DNA of 64,000 nucleotides from assembly GCA_963971225.1 (NCBI GenBank), contig OZ020267.1:152821920-152885919 (forward strand), in the 5' to 3' direction. Position numbers and translations under genes: made by a program. This stretch comes from Melieria omissa. Taxonomy: Eukaryota; Arthropoda; Insecta; Diptera; Ulidiidae. The notes below the pieces were generated by a model. The model did no database searches. It saw only the letters and a program-made list of their open reading frames with translations, and had not been told where the DNA came from. Within the stretch, counting starts at the first letter, position 1; the number at the start of each line of letters is the position of its first letter. Shown piece by piece: positions 22,246 to 32,800 of the stretch.

Positions 22246-22446
22246 ATGGCCACCTCTGTGAGTAATGGAAACGTGGCCACCCACTTCCACCGTACCACCA
22301 CATGTCATTGTTATCTAAGTGTCGAGCTGCGACCAGCAACCAAACGCCGAGCATCGTTTTCAATGATTTTGGCGGGCACTATGACGCCCATGACGCTGCT
22401 CACGATCTGCTTCATAATCGTCTTGCGCGGCTACAACAACGCATGA
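22246..22446 (+). CDS. Possible 66-residue single-pass membrane micropeptide
   Basis: The ATG at 22246 (context AAATGG) opens 66 codons. There is a polar N-half, a basic patch KRRASF (residues 33-38, a protein kinase A-type RRxS site) and a hydrophobic helix at about residues 40-60 (LLTICFIIVL), then a short tail RGYNNA. A TATA-like box lies 115 bp upstream and a canonical AATAAA at 22497-22502, 51 bp after the stop. Codon use in the second half is gene-like. Topology resembles small SERCA-regulating peptides (phospholamban has a basic RRAS motif before its helix), but I see no alignable homology. The minus strand is also open here, with a splice donor at 22199, so strand is uncertain. Confidence 0.28.
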   Translation: MATSVSNGNVATHFHRTTTCHCYLSVELRPATKRRASFSMILAGTMTPMTLLTICFIIVLRGYNNA

Positions 22447-22496
22447 CGAGGAACAGTGGCCGAAACATTCCAATGCGATCATCTTCTAAATAGAAT

Positions 22497-22502
22497 AATA
22501 AA
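22497..22502 (+). terminator. AATAAA after the micropeptide candidate
   Basis: A canonical poly(A) hexamer lies 51 bp after the TGA at 22444. It is also only about 280 bp before the TATA box of the troponin C gene. Confidence 0.3.
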
Positions 22503-22783
22503 CCATTTCGAAAATATTTCGACCGGATAGATGGATGGTGCTGGTTGATGATTCGACGGACAAACGCACGCTAGCGGGTAGTGCGCTGGCGGCGGGGCCA
22601 CGGGCGAGGGCGAGGCGAGCTGCCAGTGGCCAGCGGCCAGCGGCCAGGCACCGCCGTTGGGCTGTTGCTGGTCGTCCGTCTGTCCGTACGTCGCATTGGA
22701 ATGCTAATGCTGGCAGCGGCGCTACTAGGTACTTGTGCCACAGTGCGGAGAGCGCTGCCGCCACCGACTCGGCAGAGCAGTAT

Positions 22784-22791
22784 TATAAATA
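22784..22791 (+). promoter_or_regulatory. TATA box of the troponin C gene
   Basis: TATAAATA lies about 180 bp upstream of the troponin C start codon. It is preceded by a GC-rich stretch (22560-22770) and followed near 22815 by a plausible start site. The spacing fits a 5' UTR of about 155 nt in the first exon. Confidence 0.55.
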
Positions 22792-22968
22792 TTGATTTTT
22801 GCACATCTAGTGTTTTAGTTTATTAACGTAACTCGACGTCCGTGGAAGTGCGAAAGCGGTGCTCAAGTGGATACGCGTAGCGCCAGTGGACGAACACATC
22901 TGGCCGGATTTACTCGATACTCGGTGGCACACACGCAGCGCTAGAAACGCTTCACACTCGCATTCAAA

Positions 22969-24234
22969 ATGGTAATGCCTGGAAAATATTCTTCAATAAA
23001 GTACTTTTAATTTAATAATTATTAATGTGATTGCTGTTATAATGGTTTCGATGCAATGAAATACTCAACTTTGGTGTACAAGAACTCAAGTGAAATCTGA
23101 ACTATTGAATTGTTTGAAAAATTCTGTGATACGTGGCCAATATTTGAATGCACAATTGAAACCGGAGCTGTGGTTACTTCAAATCATTGAAGACTATTTT
23201 ATTTCTATAATTCAGTTCTACAATTAAAAATAAAAAAAAATTATAAAAACCACATATGTGTCCTTGAAGCTAATACACAACTAAAAGTACTCAACACTTT
23301 AAATATTCTTTGAAAAAAACCTAATTTAAAAATAAACCACAAATGTTGACAGATACTTTGAAGGGGATTAGCGAAATGTGATTTTCACACTTTACAGAAA
23401 CTAAAACACAAAAAGAGACAATTTTCCAGTTGAAAGTAAAAAACGAATTGCTGCACACAATTTTAAGAACTCATTTTCATTCATTTAGAAAAACTAAAAT
23501 TGTTTCTAGTCTGAATTGAACAATTTAAAATGGTGCAATAAATATGAATACAAAGTTTCTTATATTATTAACCATATTCTGCCAATAGATAATAAACTTT
23601 TAATGTCACTGCATTCGAAGCCAATTTCTTGAAATTCTTGTTTTTTTAATATTTAATATTTATATATTTTTACTGCAACTTTGAATATATTTTAAAATTT
23701 TTTCCAATATCCCCTATTCCGCAGGAGGATGATGAGAAAATGGACATTATGCGTCGCGCATTTCAAATGTTCGACACACAAAAGTCCGGCTTCATTGAAA
23801 CGCTGCGTCTCAAGACCATCTTGAACAGCATGGGTCAAATGTTCGAGGAGAGCGAACTGCAGGACCTGGTCGATGATAACGACCCCGAGGACACGGGCAA
23901 AGTAAACTTTGATGGCTTCTGCAACATTGCAGCGCATTTCCTCGAGGAGGAGGACGCCGAGGCGATACAGAAGGAGCTGAAAGAGGCCTTTCGTCTGTAC
24001 GATCGCGAAGGCAACGGTTACATAACGACATCGACATTGAAGGAGATCTTGGCGGCGCTGGATGACAAGTTGTCGTCGAGTGATTTGGACGGTATTATAG
24101 CGGAAATCGACACTGACGGTTCGGGCACTGTTGATTTTGATGGTGCGTACAATCAAGTTCATTATTTTCAAAAAATTAATTTTCTAATTTAATTTTCTTT
24201 CGCAGAATTTATGGAAATGATGACTGGTGATTAG
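22969..24234 (+). CDS. TpnC25D: Troponin C, TpnC25D type, complete
   Basis: Three coding exons: 22969-22971 (only the ATG, followed directly by the donor GTAATG), 23725-24142 and 24206-24234, giving 149 residues. The protein starts MEDDEKMDIMRRAFQMFD and ends EFMEMMTGD. Four EF-hands are visible with loops at 18-29, 54-65, 94-105 and 130-141. Only loop IV (DTDGSGTVDFDE) has all acidic ligands including Glu at position 12. Loops I-III end in Arg, Gly and Thr, so one Ca2+ is expected per molecule in the C-lobe. Troponin C is the Ca2+ sensor of the thin filament in muscle. The sequence and the neighbourhood with tkv point to the Drosophila TpnC25D orthologue. Splitting of the start codon exon is, as I recall, shared by fly TpnC genes. 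Confidence 0.93.
22972..23724 (+). other. First intron of troponin C
   Basis: 753 bp, strongly AT-rich. An A/T-rich box, actattttatttctat near 23193, resembles a MEF2 site, which would suit muscle expression. I see no exon inside. Confidence 0.5.
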
Positions 24235-26768
24235 AAAGAGAGATTTTCGCGTACCTATGTCTCAACGTTTGTTGTATTTTACTATCAAACTACCCACAAA
24301 TCAATATGTTGAAATTGCTTTATTAAATTTTACTGTTTAGCTTAGTTAAAAAAAATTACATAAATAAATTAAAATTGCCAAAAATTTGAAATCGTTTTGA
24401 ATATGTGTTCTTAAGTTGAAATGAATAAGAAACCCCATTGATGAGGAGGTTGATGAGGAGCAATGAAGCAATGAGAAATCAAAGCAGAATATAGTTGTGA
24501 GTTATTGATGCTTAGCAACAAATTAAAAACTAAATTTCAATTGCGAGTAGCCTTGAATTTTGTTTTTTGGCATAAGAAAGTGTTGAAATGTACAAGTAGA
24601 AATGACTAATGAGCTCCGAAATGAAATTTTATGAATACGATCAGTCAGTCAGTCACACAGTAGCGAAAGTACCAACGCTTTATGCGAGGCAACAGTTTCC
24701 TACCATTGTTGATCCCAGCGTTTCTCTACGAACCGCAAAGATACACAATTGTCTGCTTTCAATATTTTTTTGTTGTTATTTTATTTTAAACAAATGAACT
24801 TAGTTTATGTTTCAACGGTAAATAGATACACAATACATATTCGTATTTTGTATAAGTTAAATTAAAAATATATATTCATATCATTCAGTGCTTACAACTA
24901 AATTAATTGGCTAAGTAATCAAAAACAAAACTATAGTTCTCTTCTTTTATGTTTGTTTCAGTTTGAGTGACTTAAGTTAGCCAAATTTGTTACGATCTAT
25001 TACTAAGGATAATTGCGAATACATACATACGTTTTTGTATTTTACAGTTATGTGGTATGGTAATGAAATATTTACAGACTTAAACGTACGAAAGAAAGAA
25101 ATACAAACAAACACAACACATTTTCATGAAAAGACAAAAGTATCAATAAATAAATATTTAAGAATATTTACAGAGCAATAACAACGCTCGCAAAGCAAAC
25201 AGAAAGTAACAACAAATTTTGAAAGAAAAACTGTTGAATTATTTTGTATGTAATAAAGCAAAATAAGGCAGTTCATAGTTTCATAAACATATATCAAATT
25301 TGTTTCTTTTCGTTTGTGTTGACAGCGTTTCGCAACTTTAATGGTTTTGTCTTTCTCGAAAGTTGTGTGTACTTGTAGTTTTTCTTCATTGTTTGTTTCT
25401 CGTCCATTTGATTTTACAGAAGGCAGCACTTTGGTTACATTTTCCATTGGAAGTAACGCATCTATAATAAAGTTATTGTATATTTTTTGTAATTTTATTT
25501 TATATTTAAATATTTTATGTATCGGAAATTGTAACTCCGCTAATATAAATTATCAGTTAATATTTGAATAGACTTTAAGGCAATCATTTTGTTGATTTCG
25601 TCCAATGCTTAGCTTCAAATTGTAAGCGAATATATAAGGCAATGTTTGCTAATTAAGTAAACTTTTACATTCCTCAAATCTAATATCTATGTATTTTATA
25701 TTTTCCTCTAAATTGTAAGCTGGCACATTTTTATAGTTATTCCCATTTACTTCTCACAATTCATTGAAATTCATGTAAACTTTTGAGTAACAATTTTAGA
25801 TGTTTGCAATAACGAAAAATGGAAAACACAAGTAGTATAAAAAACAACCAATTCAAGGCCAAACAGGTTACAGGTAAAGGTTGGCAATGCAATTAGGTAA
25901 TTACCACTTCATTTGAGTGTAGTTGAATATCATGTTGCAGGCTTACAAGCAAATCAAACCGAGGTGTGCAAGTCAGTTGACAGGATATCACAAGGCATAC
26001 AATGAAGATTTGACAAAGAGACTTGTTGCCAATGCATTGAAGGCAAAGAGTAGCTTTTCGATTTCATAGCCCTGCCTCAACTTCGATGATAGCTTAATAA
26101 TTTTCCCCACTGCTATTTCTTACATTTTCAGACATACTTGTATCTAATTGTTTGCATAGTTTTTGTGATTTTTTGTTGATTTATGAAATTTTTCTGGCCT
26201 GAAATTGATTAGCGTTGCCATGCATTCACACTCAACTGTCGACTGTCTGCATAGCACAGAAACCATTTCGCGCCCTAATACAAAACTTAAGTCACTAAGG
26301 TATAAACTTAAACTAGTTAATGACTTTGTACAAGTTGTTAGCTTTGCCAAGCGTACAATAGGCTAAATGCACTCTACATTTGCTGTACACACCTCTCAGG
26401 CACATCAACTCAGTCAATTCAACTGAGAACTTCTCAACAGCAAACCAATTCTTCTTCATTTTCAATCACAACTTTAATTACTGTTTTCTCCTTTTAATTT
26501 TCCACTCTTTCGATTGTTGGCAACTTTCAAAATCACTTGCTTTCATTCCTGCTAAGCTCTACCAGCGATTGCATTGTCAATGCGGTAATTTAATCCCACT
26601 TAATCCAATGCATGAAAACTGTATGAATTTGCACTGAGAACATAACAAAAACAATCTGCACAGAATATACACAGAACGCCGTCTTCACTGCAACTGCAAG
26701 TTCCATTTCAGTACAACTATATATCATAAATTAAAACCTAAAGCTCCTTAGTCTCGTCTAGTCTTAGT
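24235..26768. other. 3' UTRs of the convergent TpnC25D and tkv genes
   Basis: AT-rich, with no supported coding region. An AATAAA at 24363-24368 is the likely plus-strand poly(A) signal, about 130 nt after the TpnC25D stop. For tkv on the minus strand the first clear AATAAA I noticed is at 25494-25499, which would make a 3' UTR of about 1.3 kb. Confidence 0.5.
24363..24368 (+). terminator. Poly(A) signal of troponin C
   Basis: Canonical AATAAA about 130 nt beyond the TAG at 24232. It is the closest match. Confidence 0.5.
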
Positions 26769-28332
26769 TTACACAATATTCATTGGACACTCCATGCAGT
26801 CGATCTCCAGGCGTCTCAGTGTCTTCTTGACGCGCAACGCCGTCAGCCGCACCGTGGGATTGGGGTGCCAACACTCCTGCATTATCTTGGCCACGGTGGC
26901 CAGCACGTCGTCCTCCTGCCAGCGCGCTGGTATCGGCGGCCGAATGCCCTTCACGCACACCACGGCGTGCATGTCGTCGAAGGTCGGGTCCGACGGCACC
27001 ATGTCGTGGTAGGGCAGCGCGTAGTCCTCGCAGGTGGTCGCCGTCGAGCTGGGTATCTGCGTGTAGCAGCGACGCGCCATCTCCCACAGCACCAACCCCA
27101 CGGAGTACATGTCCGCGCGCTTGAACTCCTCGAACTGCTGCGAGCACAGCTTCTGGTCGAGCACCTCGGGCGCCATGTAGCGGCGCGTGCCGACGCGCGT
27201 ATTCTGCGCAATGTGCACCTCGTCCAGCTTCGAGTTGTACTTGACGGCCAGCCCGAAATCGGCAATGGCGCACTCGCCGTTACGCTTCACCAGTATGTTC
27301 TTGCTCTTGAGGTCGCGATGCGCTATGGCCGGCTTGCCCGGCGTGCCGAAGATCTCGTCGTGCAGGTGCGCCAGGCCCGAGGCCAGTGAGTAGGCCAACA
27401 CCTGCAGCTTTTGCGGATTGATCACCGACGTCGACAGATAGTCGTGCAGGCTGCCGATCTCGTGGTAGTCGGTGATGAGCACCATCTGTACCCAGTTGTC
27501 CTTGCACTTCATGTCGGCAGCAATGAAGCCCAAAATGTTCTCGTGTCGCATCAGCACAGTTTGATAGATCTCGGTTTCGCGGAAAAACGACGCCTCCTCG
27601 GTGGTGAAGAACGTCTTCACGGCGACCTTTTCGCCGCGCCACTTGGCCAGCCACACCTCGCCGTAACGACCCTTGCCGACCGGACGCACCATCTGGATTT
27701 GCATGGCAATAGTGCGTTGCACCATCGCTGGCAGGCCACGACCCGAGCAGGAGCTCTGGCCCACCAACTGCGACAGCGGTGACAGCTGACTGTTGCACAT
27801 GGAGTTGATGAGGCGCGGCTGCTTGCGTTGCTTCTCCCGACTGCGATACATGATCCACACGGCCGCTATCATCACAATGAACGCCGTCAAGCAGACAATT
27901 ACGGACGCGACTATGGCCAGGTAGTGCATGGAGTGCGAGCTGACGGGCAGGTCGGGCGCGGCTGTGGTGCTTTTCGGCGTGTACGCGGGATGCAGATACC
28001 GATTGCAGAAGTCGTCTGCATCGCAGCAGACAATATTCTTTCCATGCAGATGCGGTACTGTGGCCACTTTACACTGCAATCGAGAGAAGAAAACCGACAT
28101 TTAGGAAGTGACCCAATCGTTGATAGCCGACAAGATGTGCTTACCATTAAAAGTCCGCCATTTTCCTCCGGCGGCATGCAGCCATATGTCCGTTCCTCCT
28201 CGTAGGTCCCAGTGATCTCGTCGTAAACCTCCTCGACTGCGCTGAAGCAGGAGCCTCCGGGCCGGGTCTCACAGGTGCCGTTCACCACGTTGTCGGGACA
28301 GCTGCCATCGCAGTAGCAACTCAGCGTGCGTG
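26769..28332 (-). CDS. tkv: thickveins, BMP type I receptor Ser/Thr kinase, last two coding exons
   Basis: Minus strand. Exon 28145-28332 starts in phase 1 and carries most of the three-finger ligand-binding domain ([13 protein letters not shown]). Exon 26769-28073 carries the rest, to a TAA at 26769. About 497 residues are visible. Ten ectodomain cysteines occur. A membrane helix is at about 113-138, then the juxtamembrane [11 protein letters not shown], the GS box and the kinase: glycine loop GKGRYGEV, Lys 216 in [26 protein letters not shown]. All catalytic residues are present. Tkv binds Dpp with the type II receptor Punt and phosphorylates Mad. Relative to the fly Tkv I recall, the GS box is SSCSGRG instead of SSGSGSG and the L45 loop is DMKCKDNW instead of DIKGNGSW. 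The first coding exon with any signal peptide lies upstream, at higher coordinates, and is only tentatively placed. Confidence 0.93.
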
Positions 28333-31300
28333 CTGCAAAAAATTGCAAAAACAAAATATTAGTTAACTGAATAATGCCAGTGTGAGGTTGACTTGGAAGT
28401 TTATATGTATTTAAACATTACGTGTGACCATGAATGAGTAAGCTTTAGCAGGTTTTTGTCGCATTATCAGATAACGTAGCGTGCGGTGGAACCACATTGT
28501 TGGGACAAATAAGCAACAAAATGAAAATGGCAACTTTGCAAGACAATGTGACAAGGTGTCACAACAGTCACAACGTCTCAGCAATTAACATGTGTGCATA
28601 ATTTTACTGTGGGTCCTCAAAGTTTTAGAGTTTGAATGGGCCATTGCCGGTGCCGCTGTGGCTGCACTTAATTACTACCTCCTTCTGCTCTAATAGATTT
28701 TAACGCTGTCTGGCGCTATGACGCGATGACTCGTGTGCCGCAAACATTTTACGACCGCATGCAACACCAGCAAAAGTGGCAACATTTTAAGCCGCAGGCA
28801 CAACAAAAGTGCACAATGTGCCGCATACAAGGCTCGTCGCTATAAAAAGGCGAATCTTTGAAAAGTGTGCGCGCTGCTTGCGTCCGAAATGCCGCAAGAA
28901 AACCAACTTAAAAACATTTGTGTGGAAAAATGCGTCCAGAAAGTATGTCGACTGTGCAATGGCCTCGCCACCAGTGGCCAAGCAGCCGCACACCCAGCAA
29001 CAACGTCCAATCAAAAGGCCTACGACGTCAACAACTTCGAAAACGTGCGCAGGCGGCGCCAACTTGGGGCCACCGCATGTATGCGGTGCGGTGTTTATGC
29101 GTCTTTGCGCGCCTGTGTGCGTGCGTTGCGTTTGCTTCCTCTTTTTCATGGCTTTTTAAAATGGTTTTTTCTTTGGAGAATTTCATGAGCGCTCGATTTA
29201 TGCATTCCGAGCACAAACAAAAAGGCGCAAAGACGCATGAATTGCTCGTCGAGCAGTTGCTGCCACTGCACACGCTTTGGAACACTTGGGGTGAAGGGCA
29301 TTCGCTGTGCTACAATAATTGGGTTTCGTAATGTTTGTTATTAATAAAATTAATATTTTTATTGGCCAAAAGAAGCGCCAGCCACGCAGCTGACGAAGGC
29401 CAGTCAAAGTGGCAGAGGAAGAGGAAGTTGCAGACAGGAAGAGCGCCAGCGAGTGTAAGAACATGAAAGTTGAATGGCTTCACATCCGAAAATGTGAACA
29501 TCAAACGTTGAAGACGTTCATTGGAAATGTGAATTACAAATGCCAAAATTGGATTTTATACAACAAATAACTACTCAACAGAGCTTTGGACTTTTTAATG
29601 CACTCGCGCTTGCATAATCACTTGAAAGAGCCTCACAAAAGTTGGCAGTTGTTTCCATTGCATAGTGCGCAGATAAAATTTTCAAATAAACACCACAACA
29701 AAAACACTCAGCTCGGCGATTGGAAAAATCGCTGCAACGAACGAGCCAAGCACATGAAAACATTTTTCAAATCCCATTAAATGCAATGCTATTAAAATGC
29801 AATTAACTTATTATCAATTGCAGTCGAATCGTTGGCATAGCTGCAGCGATTACTGCACGCTGCGTACGTCTATACATATTTGCGCTGCCCGTCCAAGTCG
29901 AATGGACATTCATTTGCACGTAGCGCAAATATTCGAATAGCCTCGACATGGTCACAGTCAGCGGCAGCAACAACGACAACGACAGCTTCATTGATGTATC
30001 AGCAACAGCATCCGGCAATTAATTTGTTGTGATTAAAACATCATTGAAAGTGTGTGTCCGTAGTTTGGCATACAAATTCAATGCATGTAACAACTATAGC
30101 CGATTCAATTAACTATGACTGGCGCTGGTGTGGATGTTGGCATTGCAGATGTGACGAGGCAACAGGTGGCGGCCATAGAAGCGCCAGAGCAGAGCAATTT
30201 AGGCTAAATGGAATTATATGAAACATAGAAATGGAAGGAAATTAAAAAGAATAGAAATATAATAGAAAAGCAATTTTACAACAAGTTGCTGCAACATTGT
30301 TTTTCAACACATCAAAGTCCTGAACACATGAAAGTCCTGACTGAAACCTCCCACTTTATCAGACAACAAAGCACACCTTACATTGGTGAGCTACACAAAA
30401 CAAAAACAAAAAATTACTATGCGGCATCGTAAACACAAATTGCGAATAATTTTTACTATAAATAAGCATAACCTATATGTGAGTGTTCAACAACAACAAT
30501 AACAACAGCATGGCAGACAGACAACGACGCACTTTTGATAGTGAAGTGACACACCAAAAGAAATCGAATTAAATAAAATATTAAAGTGTATGAAAACGAG
30601 CGAATCATTAATGTGGCGCAAATCGAAATCGCAGCCAAACATCCGATTTGTCTGAAACTGTGGAAAATCGTTGCAGCTGACAGTCACACCTACACACGTA
30701 CGGCGTGCGAAGCCAAGCAAACAAAAACAAAACAAATAACAACAACAAAATGCTGAACTGATAATAGTGGCAACATTTTTTATGAATGAAATGCGCACAA
30801 CAAAATTTACGACCGGATTTTATTGCGTACCATGATGGCAGACAACAACAACAATAAAAACAACAACAAGAAAAATAATAGCAATGGCGACGACGACGGC
30901 TCTGGTGCAGTTGCGTTGAGCAACAACAACCACAACAACAGCAAAAAGTGGGAAAAACAACCAGCAACCAGCAGCAGCCGCAGTGACGCACTAACAAGCC
31001 AGTTGTGGCTGTTGTTGTTGCTGTTGCGTTGCTGCGTTTGTTGTCATACGCAATCATATTAATTAAATTGCAATGCAATTCAATATGAGCCATAAATGCT
31101 TGTCGCTGTCGACTGCCGCTGACTGTTAGTGGCAAATTTTTATGCCGCACGACTGCATGCTGATGAGCTGCGGGCAGCTACGCACATATTCCGGCAGTTG
31201 AATTGGTGCAGACGACGAGGTGTGGGCTCGCATACTCGCGAGGTGTTAAATGCTAAATGACTACCATATTTGTTGCTGTAATCTATTTTCCGAAACGCAG

Positions 31301-31524
31301 CATGCTTTCTTCGCTCGTGCGTCCGTGTTTAGCAACAATGTTGCGGGCACTTTCAAGCGCTGTTGTTTGGGTGCAAAGGAGGAAGAAGGATAGGTAATTT
31401 TACGAGCCGCAGTGCGTGTTTGGATGTGACTGCTGTTAATCTTGCAACATTGGCGAATAGGTGAGCAGCCCCGTAAAGTCGAATGGGTCTGAAAAAGAAT
31501 TATGTTGAAGAACGTACTAAGAAA
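28333..31524. other. Presumed 5' intron of tkv, first part
   Basis: No coding region is supported. Simple CAA/TTG-rich tracts occur at 30700-31050, where low-complexity Gln/Asn or Cys/Leu frames on both strands are repeat artefacts. The interval begins at the splice acceptor of the tkv ectodomain exon, so most of it should be intronic if upstream exons lie at higher coordinates. Confidence 0.5.
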
Positions 31525-31754
31525 TTAGCCCTTTCGCTACAGGTTTTTACTGGGGAAAGTTAAAATGTAGAATTTTAGGTTTTAGGCTGTGGTTGTGGTT
31601 ATTTTAGCAACATTGCATAAGAAATTTTTACATTTTTATACTCGGACCCTGTATTTTAGAGTGTTTTTCTATGAGAGCAACCACATCGTTGTGGTTTAAA
31701 TTCAAAAGTTATCTAATTTTTCTCATTTTTCTTCCTTTACTATGTCAAGATATA

Positions 31755-32614
31755 TAGGGTTTTCCACCAAGAGGTGTTATTTTGGTATTCAAAGAAAAAT
31801 GCTATTTTTTGAGATAAATTATCAGATGTTTATTTCATAATAAAGAGGAAGGTATGCCGTTAACGACACGACCACGCTTACAGGACCATATCCTTTTCAT
31901 GAAATTTTCCATAGCCAAATCGCAATCGAATTCTATCTTTGAGGTCTTGAATCGACGCTGGGCTGTTGGCGTACACCTTATCTTTCACGTGGCCCCAAAG
32001 GGAGAAGTCGCAAGGTGTTAAATCAGAAGATCTCGGTGGCCAATTGTGATCACCTCTTCCAGAGATAACACCCAGAGGACCCAATCAGCAAAGACACGAC
32101 GTTGTTGATGATCGGTCGGCTTGAGTTCTTGTGTTAACTGAACTTTATAAGCCTTAAGACCCAAGTCTTTATGCAAAATACGGTGTAATGACGTTTTTGG
32201 AATGCCCAATTCCAAAGAACGACGAGGAATCGACAAACCTGGGTTTTCTTCAACACTTTGGGCTACAGCAGCAATATTCTCAGTTGTTCTTGAGCGACGT
32301 GCACGGGTTTTATTCTTCACATCACTAACTTGTCCCAACAGCTCGAATTTTTCCACCAATTTCTGTATTGCGGTCCGACAAGGTGCTTCACGACGACCCA
32401 AAAATGCTTTAGTTTTGCGAACTGTGTTTGCAAGATTTTCACCATTTTTGTAGTGAATTTTAATAATTTCAATGCGTTGTTGAAGCGTGTATCGTTCCAT
32501 TTTTAGTAATGGCGTAGTTTCTACTTGTCAAATGTCAAAGAATAAAAGCTTCAAAAGTGACAGCTACCGAAGTACCGGGTGATTCAAAATAACACCTCTT
32601 GTTGGAAAACCCTA
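31755..32614 (-). mobile_element. Tc1/mariner-like transposon (HTH-DUF4817 type), copy 1, internally deleted
   Basis: Terminal inverted repeats of about 27 bp (TAGGGTTTTCC...AAGAGGTGTTATTTT and complement) are flanked by TA (31753-31754, 32615-32616). The site without insertion is visible in the paralogous MITE at 58918-59422, which reads straight through. The copy is 860 bp and has lost the middle of the transposase. It lies in the opposite orientation to copy 2 at 39589. Confidence 0.9.
32025..32500 (-). pseudogene. Transposase of copy 1, N-terminal half plus fused tail
   Basis: Starts MERYTLQQRIEIIKIHYKNG (helix-turn-helix found in many insect Tc1/mariner-like transposases) and runs to RRVFADWVL. 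It is then joined by deletion to sequence from near the third catalytic Asp, in the wrong frame (31878-32050 reads NWPPRSSDLTPCDFSLWG in another frame). The first two catalytic Asp regions are missing, so it is inactive. Confidence 0.85.
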
Positions 32615-32800
32615 TACCATTAAAAAAAGTGTATACTTCTCTTCCTTAAACTTAAATAATATTCGGTTTATTAAATTCGTATTTTTCCTACAACTTCAAA
32701 CTATTCTAAGGACTAACACAAAATGTATTCTTGAAACCACAAAGGGTTCAGACGTCCACAAAGTAGCATGTTGCCATATGGTAACAAAATAGCGAAAGGG

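Larger units (their letters stand above)
31529..32800. mobile_element. piggyBac-type MITE (copy A), interrupted by another transposon
   Basis: The ends CCCTTTCGCTACAGG at left and TAGCGAAAGGG at right are flanked by TTAG (31525-31528) and TTAA (32801-32804), the piggyBac target site. The flanks match copy B at 58918-59422 in reverse orientation over both halves. A second transposon at 31755-32614 is inserted in the middle. No transposase of its own is present. Confidence 0.85.

Noticed and set aside
26865..27389. Long plus-strand open frame (174 codons) antisense to the tkv kinase
   Set aside because: Shadow of the GC-rich kinase exon on the other strand; the minus-strand kinase explains it fully.
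30608..31150. Cys/Leu-rich 180-codon minus-strand frame
   Set aside because: Antisense of a CAA/CAG repeat region; low complexity.
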